A stretch of DNA of 64,000 bases from Martinezella rhizogenes (GCF_007002745.1 NZ_SGNY01000014.1:62001-126000); one strand, 5' to 3'; shown: positions 1-9,055, numbered from the stretch's first letter. The notes: generated from the letters alone by a model not told the origin. Made by a program: numbers and translations.

Positions 1-2
1 GT

Positions 3-602
3 GGGTTTGTAAACCTGTGGGGGCGTTACGACCGGTTTATCTTCTCAGGCGACATCATGTATGTCGACACCACTGATAGTCATGCCACAGGGGCGCTCTC
101 CGCCTTCCAGATTCCAGGATTGGGTGTTGCGATACCGCCTGGGGCTACAATTGACGGGAAGGTTGACACAAGACAGTTCATGGCGACGCTGCAGGGCGGA
201 TACCGGGTTATCGACACATCGCAGTTCACACTGGATGCTCTTGCTGGAGCACGTTTCTGGCATATTTCGAATGACGTCACGGTCACCGCAAGTCATTTCG
301 CCATCGGAAGCCAAACGGCCACGCACGATGAGAGCTTTGGATGGGTCGACCCGGTGGTGGGCCTGCGAGCATTCCTTCCACTGACTGAGAAGCTCTCCGT
401 TCAGGCCCAAGCCGATGTCGGCGGCTTTGGAGCAGGATCCGACATCACCTGGTCAGTGCTTGCTACCGCCAACTATCTGGTTACGGATAACCTCTCGGTG
501 TCTGCCGGCTACAAGGCGTTGAAAGTCGATTATGATCGCGACGGTCATGTCTACGACACGATGTTGAGTGGACCTGTCCTTGGGATGACCTGGCGGTTCT
601 GA
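3..602 (+). CDS. Outer-membrane beta-barrel protein, 3' part (5' end outside window)
   Basis: The reading frame stays open to the left edge of the window, so this is the C-terminal part of a longer gene. The first in-frame ATG, at 57, lies inside a strand-like segment (GRYDRFIFSGDIMYVD) and is unlikely to be the true start. The protein shows alternating polar/hydrophobic beta strands and ends in TWRF, a terminal aromatic residue typical of the outer-membrane assembly signal. The pattern resembles OmpW/opacity-type eight-strand barrels, and the segments FTLDALAGARFW and LSVSAGYKALKVDYD fit barrel hairpins. The ligand or role cannot be read from the sequence. It is convergent with the flavin reductase gene that follows. 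Confidence 0.65.
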   Translation, partial: GFVNLWGRYDRFIFSGDIMYVDTTDSHATGALSAFQIPGLGVAIPPGATIDGKVDTRQFMATLQGGYRVIDTSQFTLDALAGARFWHISNDVTVTASHFAIGSQTATHDESFGWVDPVVGLRAFLPLTEKLSVQAQADVGGFGAGSDITWSVLATANYLVTDNLSVSAGYKALKVDYDRDGHVYDTMLSGPVLGMTWRF

Positions 603-683
603 TTGGCTTTCACTGAAAGTAGCCCTCAGACAGTTGTGGCTACACAGTCGTGTCTTGAACGGATACGAACTCGCGACCTGCGC

Positions 684-1184
684 CTAGCCGGCGAGATAGC
701 GACGCATGCAATAGAGCAGCGTTGCCCGTGCTTCATTCTCACGAATGTCGATCACACGTCCGAAGAAGATGCGGTGCGTCGCCTCGTCGACAGTATTGGA
801 TAACTCGCATTCGAAGCTGACCGAGGAGTTGGCAAGGATCGGCGCGCCCGTAAGCCCTTCCCTCCAATCGCCGAGCGCAAATCGATCTTCTGTCGGCGTC
901 TTTCCACCAAAGCGTTCGGATAGGTGCTCCTGACCTGGCATCAACGTGTTAACGCAGAAATGGCGCGTGTTCTCGAAGGCATGAAAACACGAGCTCGCAC
1001 GATTGACGCAGACGAGAAGTGTTGGCGGCGTATCGCTGACACTGCAAACCGCCGAGGCCGTGAAGCCGTAACGCTTACCGCCTGATCTGGTGGTGACGAC
1101 GTTGACCGCAGAGCCGAGGCGCGACATGCCATTTCGAAACGCGGCTTTGTCCACAATTTCGAAGCGGTGGTTCACCATGTTCAT
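684..1184 (-). CDS. Flavin reductase (DIM6/NTAB family), last gene of the mes operon
   Basis: This 166-residue protein has the single flavin-reductase-like domain of HpaC/RutF-type NAD(P)H:flavin oxidoreductases: VNVVTTRSGGKRYGFTASAV near the N-terminus, PPTLLVCVNR in the middle, and a closing GRVIDIRENE strand. Such enzymes supply reduced flavin to a partner oxygenase. I place the start at the ATG at 1184 because AGGAGG lies five bases upstream; a longer frame to 1208 lacks such a site. It sits 27 bases after mesD on the same strand. The neighbouring MesX/MesD system is reported to need oxygen, so delivery of FMNH2 to MesX is a reasonable inference, but it is not shown by the sequence. Confidence 0.85.
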   Translation of the reverse strand: MNMVNHRFEIVDKAAFRNGMSRLGSAVNVVTTRSGGKRYGFTASAVCSVSDTPPTLLVCVNRASSCFHAFENTRHFCVNTLMPGQEHLSERFGGKTPTEDRFALGDWREGLTGAPILANSSVSFECELSNTVDEATHRIFFGRVIDIRENEARATLLYCMRRYLAG

Positions 1185-1211
1185 GCCGGCCTCCTGCTGC
1201 TGCGCCAACGT

Positions 1212-2240
1212 TTAGACCAACAGTTCTTTGCGGACGATTTCCGCACCGGCGGCGAGGGCATTCAGCTTGCCTCTGGCTACGCGACGAGACAGGGGTGCCA
1301 TGCCGCAGTTGGTGCAAGGGTAGAGCTTGTCAGCATCTACGAACTGAAGTGCTTTTCGCAGAGTATCGGCGACTTCCTCCGGGGTCTCAACGGTATTGGT
1401 TGCCACGTCAATGGCGCCCACCATCACCTTTTTACCTCGAAGGAGCTCAATGAGATCTATCGGCACATGAGAGTTGTGGCATTCCAGCGAGATCAGATCG
1501 ATGCTGGATTTTTGCAGTTTGGGGAAGGATTCCTCGTATTGACGCCACTCCGACCCCAGGGTCTTTTTCCAATCTGTATTGGCCTTGATGCCGTAGCCAT
1601 AGCAAATATGGACAGCAGTTTCGCATTTGAGCCCTTCGATTGCTTTTTCCAGGGTAGCGACCCCCCAATCATTCACGTCATCAAAGAAGACGTTAAAGGC
1701 GGGCTCGTCGAACTGAATGATATCGACACCGGCAGCCTCCAGTTCCCTCGCTTCCTCGTTGAGGATTTTGGCGAATTCCCAGGCCAGCTTTTCACGGCTT
1801 TTATAGTGGCTGTCAAAGAGTGTATCGATCATCGTCATCGGACCGGGCAGAGCCCATTTGATCGGCTGGCTGGTCTGCTGACGCAGGAACTTGGCGTCTT
1901 CGACAAAAACTGCCTTTTTGCGAGAGACAGCACCAACGACTGTCGGGACACTGGCATCATAGCGATCCCGAATTCTGACCGTCTCGCGCTTCTCGAAGTC
2001 AACGCCTTCGAGGTTCTCGATGAACGTCGTGACGAAATGCTGGCGTGTTTGCTCGCCATCGCTGACAATATCGATACCTGCCTGCCGTTGATCATCGAGA
2101 GACAAACGCAGAGCGTCCTGCTTGCCGCTGATCAATTCCTCGTCCTGCAGTTTCCAGGGCGACCACAATTTCTCAGGTTCTGCAAGCCACGAGGGCTTGG
2201 GCAAGCTGCCGGCGGTTGACGTGGGCAACAGTGTTTTCAT
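1212..2240 (-). CDS. mesD: Core-MetE type methionine synthase MesD
   Basis: This 342-residue protein corresponds to the catalytic C-terminal half of cobalamin-independent methionine synthase, without the folate-binding N-terminal half. The zinc ligands of MetE can be followed: H211 and C213 in VHICYG, E253 in SLEC, and C312 in NCGMAPL. Also present are a DGEQTR stretch near residue 61 and the FDEPAF motif near 178. With mesX directly upstream, this matches MesD, a family reported to make methionine without methyl-folate and to depend on MesX and oxygen. The start is taken as the ATG at 2240, since the extension to 2249 begins with TTG. The methyl donor used by MesD is not evident here. Base composition is visibly more AT-rich than in the rest of the window. 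Confidence 0.88.
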   Translation of the reverse strand: MKTLLPTSTAGSLPKPSWLAEPEKLWSPWKLQDEELISGKQDALRLSLDDQRQAGIDIVSDGEQTRQHFVTTFIENLEGVDFEKRETVRIRDRYDASVPTVVGAVSRKKAVFVEDAKFLRQQTSQPIKWALPGPMTMIDTLFDSHYKSREKLAWEFAKILNEEARELEAAGVDIIQFDEPAFNVFFDDVNDWGVATLEKAIEGLKCETAVHICYGYGIKANTDWKKTLGSEWRQYEESFPKLQKSSIDLISLECHNSHVPIDLIELLRGKKVMVGAIDVATNTVETPEEVADTLRKALQFVDADKLYPCTNCGMAPLSRRVARGKLNALAAGAEIVRKELLV

Positions 2241-2267
2241 GATAGGCAACCTTGTGTGTTTGGCTCG

Positions 2268-3251
2268 TCAGTGAACGTGATTGGCAGACCATTGCTCAAG
2301 AACGGTCTTGTACGGTTTGATGAAATGCTCTTCAGCAAACCTTCCCTGCTCGACAGCCAGCCGGCTGCGTTCCTCGCGATCGTAGACGATGCGCGTCAGG
2401 GAATAATCCTGGTGCCGGAGATTGGGCTGAAAGCAGGCCCCTGCCGCAGAATTGGCGTTGTAAATCTCCGGCCGGTAGATTTTCTGGAAAGTCTCCATCG
2501 TGCTGATGGTGCTGATAAGCTCAAGATTGGTGTAGTCATCGAGCAGGTCACCGAGAAAATAGAAGGCAAAAGGTGCTACGCTGTTCGGCGGCATGAAAAA
2601 TCGAACCTGCAACCCCATTTTCTGGAAGTAGCGATCGGTCGAAGACAATTCATCCTGCTGGTATTCAATACCTAATACAGGGTGCTGATTACCGGTTCGA
2701 CGATATGTCCTGCTGCTGGAGGCACTCAGGCAAATGACTGGCGGTTTGTGAAAATGCTCTTTGTAAGCCTCTGAGTTCAGGAAACATTTGAACAGGTTTC
2801 CATGCAGATCGCCGAAATCCTCTGGCGTACCGAAGGCGGGGCGATCCTTGTTGTAAGCAGGCAGCACGACGCTGAAGTCGTAATCCCGGACGTAAGAAGA
2901 AAAGTTGTTTCCAACGATGCCTTCGATGCGCTCGCCGGTCTTTTGATCAACGATATTCGTTTTCAGGATTTCAATCAGGGGAAAGGCATCATTATTGCCC
3001 TGCGCACCGACATTCATCTCAACCGAAATGATTTCGAGTTCGACAGAATAACGATTACCTTCGGGGTTATCCCAGTGCGCCAGAGCGTTGAAACGATTGT
3101 CAATCATCCTCAAGGCGTTGCGGAGGTTCTCCGCGCGGTTCTCGCCTCTGGCAAGATTGGCAAAATTCGTCGTGACGCGCGTATTTTCTGACGGGCGATA
3201 ACCCTCATCAAAAGATATCTTCTTTATATTGAAGCTAAAATCTTTGGTCAT
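2268..3251 (-). CDS. mesX: MesX (DUF1852), partner of MesD
   Basis: This protein of about 327 residues is recognised as DUF1852 from its whole-length character: an N-terminal FSFNIKKISFDEGY, a central SSYVRDYDFSVVLPAYN, and the C-terminal LRHQDYSLTRIVYDREER. DUF1852 proteins are called MesX and are required for MesD-dependent methionine synthesis in Acinetobacter (established knowledge); their chemical role is unresolved. The gene is first in the mesX-mesD-flavin reductase operon, 27 bases before mesD. GTG (3254) and ATG (3251) stand next to each other behind an AGGG-type site, and either could be used. The gene is AT-rich compared with later genes, which may indicate acquisition as a module. 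Confidence 0.85.
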   Translation of the reverse strand: MTKDFSFNIKKISFDEGYRPSENTRVTTNFANLARGENRAENLRNALRMIDNRFNALAHWDNPEGNRYSVELEIISVEMNVGAQGNNDAFPLIEILKTNIVDQKTGERIEGIVGNNFSSYVRDYDFSVVLPAYNKDRPAFGTPEDFGDLHGNLFKCFLNSEAYKEHFHKPPVICLSASSSRTYRRTGNQHPVLGIEYQQDELSSTDRYFQKMGLQVRFFMPPNSVAPFAFYFLGDLLDDYTNLELISTISTMETFQKIYRPEIYNANSAAGACFQPNLRHQDYSLTRIVYDREERSRLAVEQGRFAEEHFIKPYKTVLEQWSANHVH

Positions 3252-3254
3252 CAC

Positions 3255-3595
3255 GATCGAACGCCCTAAATCCCCAGATGAACCCTGATTTCATTGACGT
3301 AAGTTTCAGGACGCACCGGATGTTATTTTCAATAGCCTCAGTCGACAGCTTTTAATCTGTCCCGACCCGAGAGCGATGTGCGTTTTGTGCCTGAGAGATC
3401 GATCGAATAAAAATGGTATTATCTCACGGAAGTATGAGCCCTGCTCATGATTTGGCACGAGAGACGGTCGGCCCGGAGTTTGGGAATGTCCCAGTCTTCC
3501 GAGACCCTTAGGGCGGGACGAATGCATATCTCGGCCGAGGTGATGACCTTCACTTCCACGAAACCGATGGTGGACGCCTTGACCACTCCAGCGAC
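3255..3595. promoter_or_regulatory. Divergent promoter region of mesX and the B12-riboswitch operon
   Basis: This non-coding stretch lies between the mesX start and the cobalamin riboswitch and should carry both divergent promoters. A TGAA-N7-TTCA pair at 3279-3293, just upstream of mesX, resembles a MetR dyad, but its spacer is two bases longer than the usual five. Two short overlapping frames on the minus strand have no ribosome binding site and are not credited. Confidence 0.4.
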
Positions 3596-3830
3596 ATACG
3601 ACATTGGTTTGTCATCGTGGTTCTGCGGGCGAAAGTCCGGAGCTAAGAGGGAATTCGGTCAGGGCTTTGCTGCCTGAAGCCGAAGCTGCCCCCGCAACTG
3701 TAAACGGCGAGCGAAAGTCCATCCATGTCACTGAGGCAAGCCTCGGGAAGACGGACCAAAGCGACGACCCGTAAGCCAGGAGACCTGCCGCGATAGATAA
3801 CGTCCACGGGCGGGGTGTCCCGGAGTGCCG
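3596..3830 (+). promoter_or_regulatory. Cobalamin riboswitch upstream of thioesterase-metR
   Basis: The conserved cobalamin-aptamer blocks are present in the right order: an AGGGAATTCGGT block near 3648, GCTGCCCCCGCAACTGTAA near 3685-3703 (the B12 box L5 region), and GCCAGGAGACCTGCC ending at about 3789. A GGGCGGGGTGTCCCGG segment follows near 3808. The element is transcribed toward the thioesterase gene, whose start is at 3905. No clear run of T follows a hairpin, so control is probably translational. B12 binding should lower expression of the two downstream genes. Confidence 0.9.
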
Positions 3831-3904
3831 CTTTCGCGACAGGCATTCCCGTGCCGTCGTCTTGCGTCATGTTCCTGCCCTGCCAAAAGCTGATGGTAGT
3901 GCCG

Positions 3905-4738
3905 ATGACAGAAATCCCGACGATAGAAAAGCCTGCTCAGCGCGGCGCAATAACCAGTCTTATCGACATCGTCTTTCCAGGAGATACAAATCACCACGGT
4001 ACGCTCTTCGGAGGAACCGGTCTCGCACTCATGGATCGTGTTGCCTTCATTGCGGCGACCCGGTTCGGGCGGGCACCTTTCGTGACCGCCTCTTGCGAGC
4101 GCATTGATTTCCGGCAGCCGGCGCGCATCGGGCACATCGTCGAATTCACGGCCAGACCAGTCAGGGCCGGCCGTCGCTCTCTGACGGTCGAGGTCGAAAT
4201 GGTGGCGGAAACCATTGTCGGTCGTCAGCGGCACACCTGTACGAAGGGCATCTTTCATATGGTTGCCGTTCCAGAGGGCGAAAATGCATCGAGCTACGCC
4301 TTGCCCGTACTCGCTCCCGAAGAAACCAGGCAAGCCACGGAAACAGTGGCCATGGTGGAGATCGTATTTCCAGATCAGGCCAACAGTGTTGGCCGGATGT
4401 TCGGGGGCGAAGCGATCGCCTACATGACCAAGGCGGCATTCGTTGCGGCGTCGCGCTACTCCGGCAAGCTTGTGGTACTGGCCTCATCCGAGCGCATCGA
4501 CTTTGCAAGATCAATCGAGATCGGTGAGATTGTCGAGGCGGTGGCGCACGTCACGCGTGTTGGCCGCAGCTCCATGTCCATCGAAACAAAACTCTGGTCC
4601 GAAAACCTGCTGACCGGCGAGAGACATATTACCGCCACCGGACATTTCACGATGGTCGCGGTCGACACGGACCACCGGCCGGTTCCTGTCCGCGATAGCG
4701 CTCCTGCACACCCGGCTCCTTACCAAGGGCGAGCATAA
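3905..4738 (+). CDS. Double-hotdog acyl-CoA thioesterase under B12 riboswitch control
   Basis: This protein of about 277 residues holds two hotdog repeats of the YciA/ACOT acyl-CoA thioesterase type. Each carries a matching core: NHHGTLFGG...ALMDRVAF and SCERIDF in the first half, NSVGRMFGGEA...AYMTKAAF and SSERIDF in the second. Fused pairs of this kind hydrolyse acyl-CoA to acid and CoA in the cytoplasm; the chain preference is unknown. The ATG at 3905 is preferred, with GGTAG five bases upstream; ATG codons at 3869 and 3893 are in frame but lack a good site, and the GTG at 3815 lies inside the riboswitch. The metR-like gene follows after one base, so both are under the riboswitch. A thioesterase is an unusual riboswitch target. 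Confidence 0.85.
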   Translation: MTEIPTIEKPAQRGAITSLIDIVFPGDTNHHGTLFGGTGLALMDRVAFIAATRFGRAPFVTASCERIDFRQPARIGHIVEFTARPVRAGRRSLTVEVEMVAETIVGRQRHTCTKGIFHMVAVPEGENASSYALPVLAPEETRQATETVAMVEIVFPDQANSVGRMFGGEAIAYMTKAAFVAASRYSGKLVVLASSERIDFARSIEIGEIVEAVAHVTRVGRSSMSIETKLWSENLLTGERHITATGHFTMVAVDTDHRPVPVRDSAPAHPAPYQGRA

Positions 4739-4739
4739 C

Positions 4740-5621
4740 ATGCTGGACAGACAACATCTATCGATCCTGCGTGAAGTCGACCGCTTGGGCAGCCTGACAG
4801 CAGCAGCGGAGCGGCTGAACGTCTCCCAGTCTGCTCTTAGCCACACGATCCGCAAGCTGGAAGAACGCTATGGCGTGCCGATGTGGGAGAAGGACGGCCG
4901 TAACCTCCGTCTCACCGAGGCCGGCCGCTACATCGTGACATTGGCCCAGCGCGTTCTCCCACAGATCGAAAGGGCCGAAGATGTCCTGTCAGATTATCGC
5001 CACGGCCAGCGCGGCTCGCTCAAGATCGGCATGGAATGCCATCCTTGCCATCAATGGTTGATGGGTGTCACAAAGCCCTATCTTATGGAATGGCCAGATG
5101 TGGGCTTGGAACTGACGACCTCATTTGCCTTCGGCGGCGTGACAGCTCTCACGGGATACGAAATCGACATCCTGATCACCCCGGATCCGATCGAGACACC
5201 TGGCATCCATTATTTGCCGGTGTTTGACTACGAGTTGGTGCTTGCCGTGCCAATCGATCATCCGCTGGCATTGAAAGACCACGCAGAACCCATGGACCTG
5301 CTGGATGAGACACTGTTCACCTATCCGGTGCCGCCGGAGCGGCTGGACGTCTTCACACAGTTCCTGGTGCCCGCGAACTGCCGCCCTCGCCACCATCGCA
5401 ATGTCGAGACGACGGAGATGATGCTTCAACTCGTCGCGGCAGGGCGCGGGGTCAGCGCTGTTCCCGACTGGCTGGTACGTCGGGAAGCGGCAGCGCTCGG
5501 CGTCCGCCCCATCCACATTGGTCCGGACGGCATACGGAAAAGCATCCACCTCGGACTAAGAGAGGGCGACGACGCTGTGGATTTCATTGCCGGGTTTGTT
5601 GAGACGTCACGGCACAGATGA
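4740..5621 (+). CDS. LysR-family regulator of the MetR type
   Basis: The protein has 293 residues with the usual LysR layout. The N-terminal winged helix-turn-helix (about residues 1-60) includes GSLTAAAERLNVSQSALSHT, and the effector domain runs from about 90. The stretch IGMECHPCHQWLMG resembles the characteristic effector-domain segment of MetR (ECHxCxxWL), the homocysteine-responsive activator of metE. The gene starts one base after the thioesterase stop, so translation is likely coupled, and it shares the cobalamin riboswitch. With mesX-mesD divergent next door, the expected target is the mes operon: less B12 should give more MetR and more B12-independent methionine synthesis. The homology is read directly; the circuit is inferred. 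Confidence 0.85.
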   Translation: MLDRQHLSILREVDRLGSLTAAAERLNVSQSALSHTIRKLEERYGVPMWEKDGRNLRLTEAGRYIVTLAQRVLPQIERAEDVLSDYRHGQRGSLKIGMECHPCHQWLMGVTKPYLMEWPDVGLELTTSFAFGGVTALTGYEIDILITPDPIETPGIHYLPVFDYELVLAVPIDHPLALKDHAEPMDLLDETLFTYPVPPERLDVFTQFLVPANCRPRHHRNVETTEMMLQLVAAGRGVSAVPDWLVRREAAALGVRPIHIGPDGIRKSIHLGLREGDDAVDFIAGFVETSRHR

Positions 5622-5826
5622 GCGTCGCGATCGCAGCGGCGATTAGACCCTCCATGTGACAAAACCTGTGTGGCCGACATGGCTTTCTGCCGAGCATATC
5701 CCAGAAAACAGCCGACCAGTGCTCCGTAGAAAAGAAGCGCCAATTACAAGAGCAGCAATGAAACGATGAGCGCAGGTGTCAACCGCGCAGATTGCATCTG
5801 GCCACCGAGCAGACGCTTGTAGTTCA

Positions 5827-7776
5827 TCAGTCACGCGCCAAGGCTTCGATCGGGTCCAGCTTTGCCGCATTGCGGGCGGGAAGGAAGCCGAAGACGATTC
5901 CGATCAGGGTTGAGCAGGCGAAAGCCACCATGATGGAGCCTGAAGAAAAGATCATTTTGAAGTCGGGGCTCAGCAAATTGAAAAGAGCGCTGATCCCGAG
6001 GGCGAGCATCACTCCCATGAAGCCGCCGACAAGGCAGACCATGACGGCCTCGATCAGGAACTGGGAAAGGATGTCGCTGCGGCGCGCCCCGACGGCCACA
6101 CGAACGCCGATCTCCTTGGTGCGTTCGGTCACGGACACCAGCATTATATTCATCACGCCGATGCCGCCGACAATCAGCGAGATCACGGCGACTGACGAAA
6201 TCAGCAGCGTCAGGGTTTGCGTGGTGGTCTCGATAGTCTCGCGAATGGTCGCCGAGTTGGTGAGGAAGAAGTCTTTCGCGCCATGCCGACGCTCGATAAG
6301 GCGGGAAACTGCGGCTTCGACATTGCCCGGGTCGACATCGTCTCTGATACGGACCGTTATGCCGTCGACGTTTGGACGACCCAGCATGCGGCCCATGACG
6401 GTTGTGAAAGGCGCATAAACGGTCAACGTATCAACCGCCGGGCCGAAGGAATTTTCCCGTTTCGTCACACCCACGACCCTCGCCGGCATTGTGCCCAGAA
6501 GGATGACCTGCCCCACCGGGTTTACCCGGTCTGGAAACAGGTCTCGCGCGGCGTTTGCATCGATCACCACATTCTGGCTGTAGGCGGTAACGTCCTGGGC
6601 GTCGAACAGTTGTCCATGCGCCACCTCAAGGCCCCGTACACGAAAGAAGTCCGCGCCAACTCCGGTGACTGACGCATTGACGGCCACGGCGGCGCGCTTG
6701 ACAGTTACACTTGTCGTGACGGTTGGTGTCACGCTGTCGACATAGGGCTGGTTCACCAGCGCTTCTGCATCGGCGGGAACCAGCGTCCGTATCTTGCCCG
6801 CTTCCAGATCGCCGAAGCCTTTACCGGCCCGCACCTCGATCGTGTTGGTGCCAAGCGAACTGATACTGCTCAGGATTTGTTGCTGCGAGCCGGCTCCCAG
6901 TGCCGAGATAGCCGCCACCGAGGCGATACCGATGATGATGCCGAGCATGGTCAGAAGCGAGCGCATCTTGTGCGCCCAGATTGCTGCGCCCGCCATGCGA
7001 AAGGCTTCGGTCATCCGGTCAATTGCGCCACGCCAGCCAGCGCCCGGCGCGTGCTCGCGGATGGGACGCGCCGTCGCGGCGGATTTGGATATATTGCGCT
7101 CGTCGGAAATGATAACGCCGTCGCTGATCTCTACAACCCGATCCGCGTGTTCGGCGATCTTCTTGTCGTGAGTGACGAGGATGATGGTGTGCCCTTCGGC
7201 ATGAAGCTCGCGCAGGATCTTCATGACTTCGGCGCCACTGTGCGTATCCAGCGCTCCGGTTGGTTCGTCGGCCAGAATTATCTCGCCGCCATTCATCAGG
7301 GCGCGGGCGATCGACACCCGCTGCTGCTGGCCGCCCGAAAGCTTGCCCGGGATATTGCCCGTCCGCTCGGCTAGGCCCAGTCGGGTCAACAAGGAGATCG
7401 CTCGCTTGTGCCGGTCGGATCGGCTGCGTCCGGCATAGATGGCCGGCACCTCGACGTTGCTGGCCGCACTGAGATCGCCAAGCAGATGATAACGCTGAAA
7501 TATGAAACCAAAACGCTCGCGGCGTAGCGCCGCCAGTTCGTCCACGGACATCTTCGAGGTCTCGCGTCCTTCGATCCAGTAGCTGCCGTCCGTCGGACGA
7601 TCAAGGCAGCCAAGGATGTTCATCAGCGTCGACTTGCCGGAGCCCGAGGCACCGATGATAGCCATCATCTCGCCGGCCTCGATGTCGAGGTCGACGTCTT
7701 TCAGCACCCGCACCATCTCGTCGCCTGCGGGGAAAGCGCGGGATACCCCACGTACTCGGATCAATGGTTCCGTCAT
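5827..7776 (-). CDS. macB: MacB-type ABC transporter, ATPase fused to permease
   Basis: At 649 residues this is the normal MacB length. The N-terminal ATPase has Walker [10 protein letters not shown] near residue 42, signature LSGGQQQR near 147 and Walker B ILADEP, followed by the H-loop THD. A transmembrane helix near 271-293 ([20 protein letters not shown]) precedes a large periplasmic domain, and three C-terminal helices close the protein. MacB works as a mechanotransmission pump with MacA and an outer-membrane TolC protein to export macrolides, peptides or other periplasmic molecules. It starts 8 bases after macA. No TolC gene lies in this window. Confidence 0.92.
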   Translation of the reverse strand: MTEPLIRVRGVSRAFPAGDEMVRVLKDVDLDIEAGEMMAIIGASGSGKSTLMNILGCLDRPTDGSYWIEGRETSKMSVDELAALRRERFGFIFQRYHLLGDLSAASNVEVPAIYAGRSRSDRHKRAISLLTRLGLAERTGNIPGKLSGGQQQRVSIARALMNGGEIILADEPTGALDTHSGAEVMKILRELHAEGHTIILVTHDKKIAEHADRVVEISDGVIISDERNISKSAATARPIREHAPGAGWRGAIDRMTEAFRMAGAAIWAHKMRSLLTMLGIIIGIASVAAISALGAGSQQQILSSISSLGTNTIEVRAGKGFGDLEAGKIRTLVPADAEALVNQPYVDSVTPTVTTSVTVKRAAVAVNASVTGVGADFFRVRGLEVAHGQLFDAQDVTAYSQNVVIDANAARDLFPDRVNPVGQVILLGTMPARVVGVTKRENSFGPAVDTLTVYAPFTTVMGRMLGRPNVDGITVRIRDDVDPGNVEAAVSRLIERRHGAKDFFLTNSATIRETIETTTQTLTLLISSVAVISLIVGGIGVMNIMLVSVTERTKEIGVRVAVGARRSDILSQFLIEAVMVCLVGGFMGVMLALGISALFNLLSPDFKMIFSSGSIMVAFACSTLIGIVFGFLPARNAAKLDPIEALARD

Positions 7777-7784
7777 AACGCGCC

Positions 7785-8978
7785 CTACCGCTTCGCAGCG
7801 GCCAGTTGAGCCTGGCCATCCGTGCGTTCGTCCGTGGATGCTCCAAGGACGATGGTGTCGCCTGCCTGAAGACCGCTAAGGATCTGGATGTCCGCGCCGT
7901 TATCGATACCGACCTGGACCTGCCGGATCTGGACCTCGCCCTTCGCGTCCAGTATGCGCACATGCGCCGTATCACCGGCCCGGGGCGCTCCTTCCACTGC
8001 ACTGAGCGGAACCAGCACGGCGCCGCTGACGCGGCTCAAGACAATGGACACCTGCGCCGTCATGGAGGGCCGCAGGACCCCGTCCGCATTCGCCACGTCG
8101 ATCAGCCCGGTGTAATAGACCGCGCCGTTGGTTGAGCCAATCCGGCTTGCGGCGGCGTTGCTCTCGTTGGCGATGGAGGCTGGGGCCGGTTCCACCTGTC
8201 GCAACTCCCCATCGAAACGGCGCTTCGGATCGCCAAGAATGCTGAACCAGACCGGCAGGCCCCGCCGCACACGCACGACGTCAGCCTCGGAGATATCCGC
8301 GCGCACCGTCATTGTGTCCAATCGCGCGATCATGACGATGGTCGGCGCAGTCTGCAGGGCATTCACGGTTTGGCCCTCGTCAGTGACGATCGCGACCACT
8401 GTGCCGGCGATTGGGGCAGTGATGCGGGTATAGTCCAGTTCTATACCAGCAGACTCCAGCGCGACCTGCGCTTGGGCGACCTGAGCGTCCAGCGACTGAA
8501 CCTCAGCCCGCGCGGTGTCTCGCATCGCAACCGCGGCATCATACTGGGCGCGCGGCGTGGAGCCACCTGCCAGCAGGTCACGCTCGCGCTCGAAGTCCTT
8601 CTCGGCTTTCACCAGACCGGCGCTGCGCGCGGCGTGAACGGCGCGGATGTTGGCCAAAGCGGCCTCGCGGTCCCGCAAGGTGTTGCGCCGGGTCTGGGAA
8701 TCGATCTCGGCCACCAATTGGCCAGCCTCGACGATGTCACCGATCTTGACAGCCAGATGCTCAATGCGACCCGAGGCCTGAGCGCCGACACGCACCAGCT
8801 CGAGCGGTTCGAGAACCCCGGTCGCCAGCACCACCTCTTCAATGTCACCCGTTCGCGCCTGCGCTGTCACCAGTTCAAGCTTTGCCGGCGGACGCAGAAA
8901 CAGCAGCCAGACGCCCAGCAGACCGACAAGGGTTGCCGCCCCCAGGATCAAACGCTTGCGGGTAATGTGTCGTGTCAT
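7785..8978 (-). CDS. macA: MacA-type periplasmic adaptor (membrane fusion protein)
   Basis: This 397-residue protein has one N-terminal membrane anchor (about residues 9-27, LILGAATLVGLLGVWLLFL). It then shows a biotinyl-lipoyl half (LVRVGAQASGRIEHLAVKIGD), a long coiled coil (about 105-180), the second lipoyl half (ITAPIAGTVVAIVTDEGQTV) and beta-barrel domains. This is the adaptor that links MacB to an outer-membrane channel. It is first in the macAB operon. A direct-repeat element at 9029-9055 lies about 50 bases upstream and recurs before the lipoprotein gene on the far side of the two-component system, which suggests a common regulator. Confidence 0.92.
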   Translation of the reverse strand: MTRHITRKRLILGAATLVGLLGVWLLFLRPPAKLELVTAQARTGDIEEVVLATGVLEPLELVRVGAQASGRIEHLAVKIGDIVEAGQLVAEIDSQTRRNTLRDREAALANIRAVHAARSAGLVKAEKDFERERDLLAGGSTPRAQYDAAVAMRDTARAEVQSLDAQVAQAQVALESAGIELDYTRITAPIAGTVVAIVTDEGQTVNALQTAPTIVMIARLDTMTVRADISEADVVRVRRGLPVWFSILGDPKRRFDGELRQVEPAPASIANESNAAASRIGSTNGAVYYTGLIDVANADGVLRPSMTAQVSIVLSRVSGAVLVPLSAVEGAPRAGDTAHVRILDAKGEVQIRQVQVGIDNGADIQILSGLQAGDTIVLGASTDERTDGQAQLAAAKR

Positions 8979-9028
8979 TTAGTCGTGGCCCATGCTATTG
9001 AAATTTGCGGGCTTTCTCTGTCACGAGA

Positions 9029-9055
9029 GTTACCTGAAAATTACGGGGAGCCGTC
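9029..9055. promoter_or_regulatory. Direct-repeat element upstream of macA (candidate response-regulator site)
   Basis: GTTAC at 9029, ATTAC at 9040 and CCGTC at 9051 are spaced at exactly 11 bases. The same order and spacing occur at 11816-11842 before the lipoprotein gene. An 11-base period of half-sites is typical of OmpR/PhoB-family regulators, and such a regulator is encoded between the two sites. Confidence 0.5.

Noticed and set aside
655-682. A stretch (GGATACGAACTCGCGACC) that looks like the T-arm end of a minus-strand tRNA, a possible integration scar
   Set aside because: The T-stem does not pair and no acceptor, D or anticodon arms can be drawn; it is at most a decayed fragment or chance.
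3279-3293. TGAA-N7-TTCA as a MetR operator upstream of mesX
   Set aside because: The spacer is two bases longer than the usual MetR site, so I mention it only as a weak candidate inside the promoter region.
3419-3604. 61-codon minus-strand ORF before the first riboswitch
   Set aside because: It has no ribosome binding site, overlaps the riboswitch start and shows no recognisable domain.
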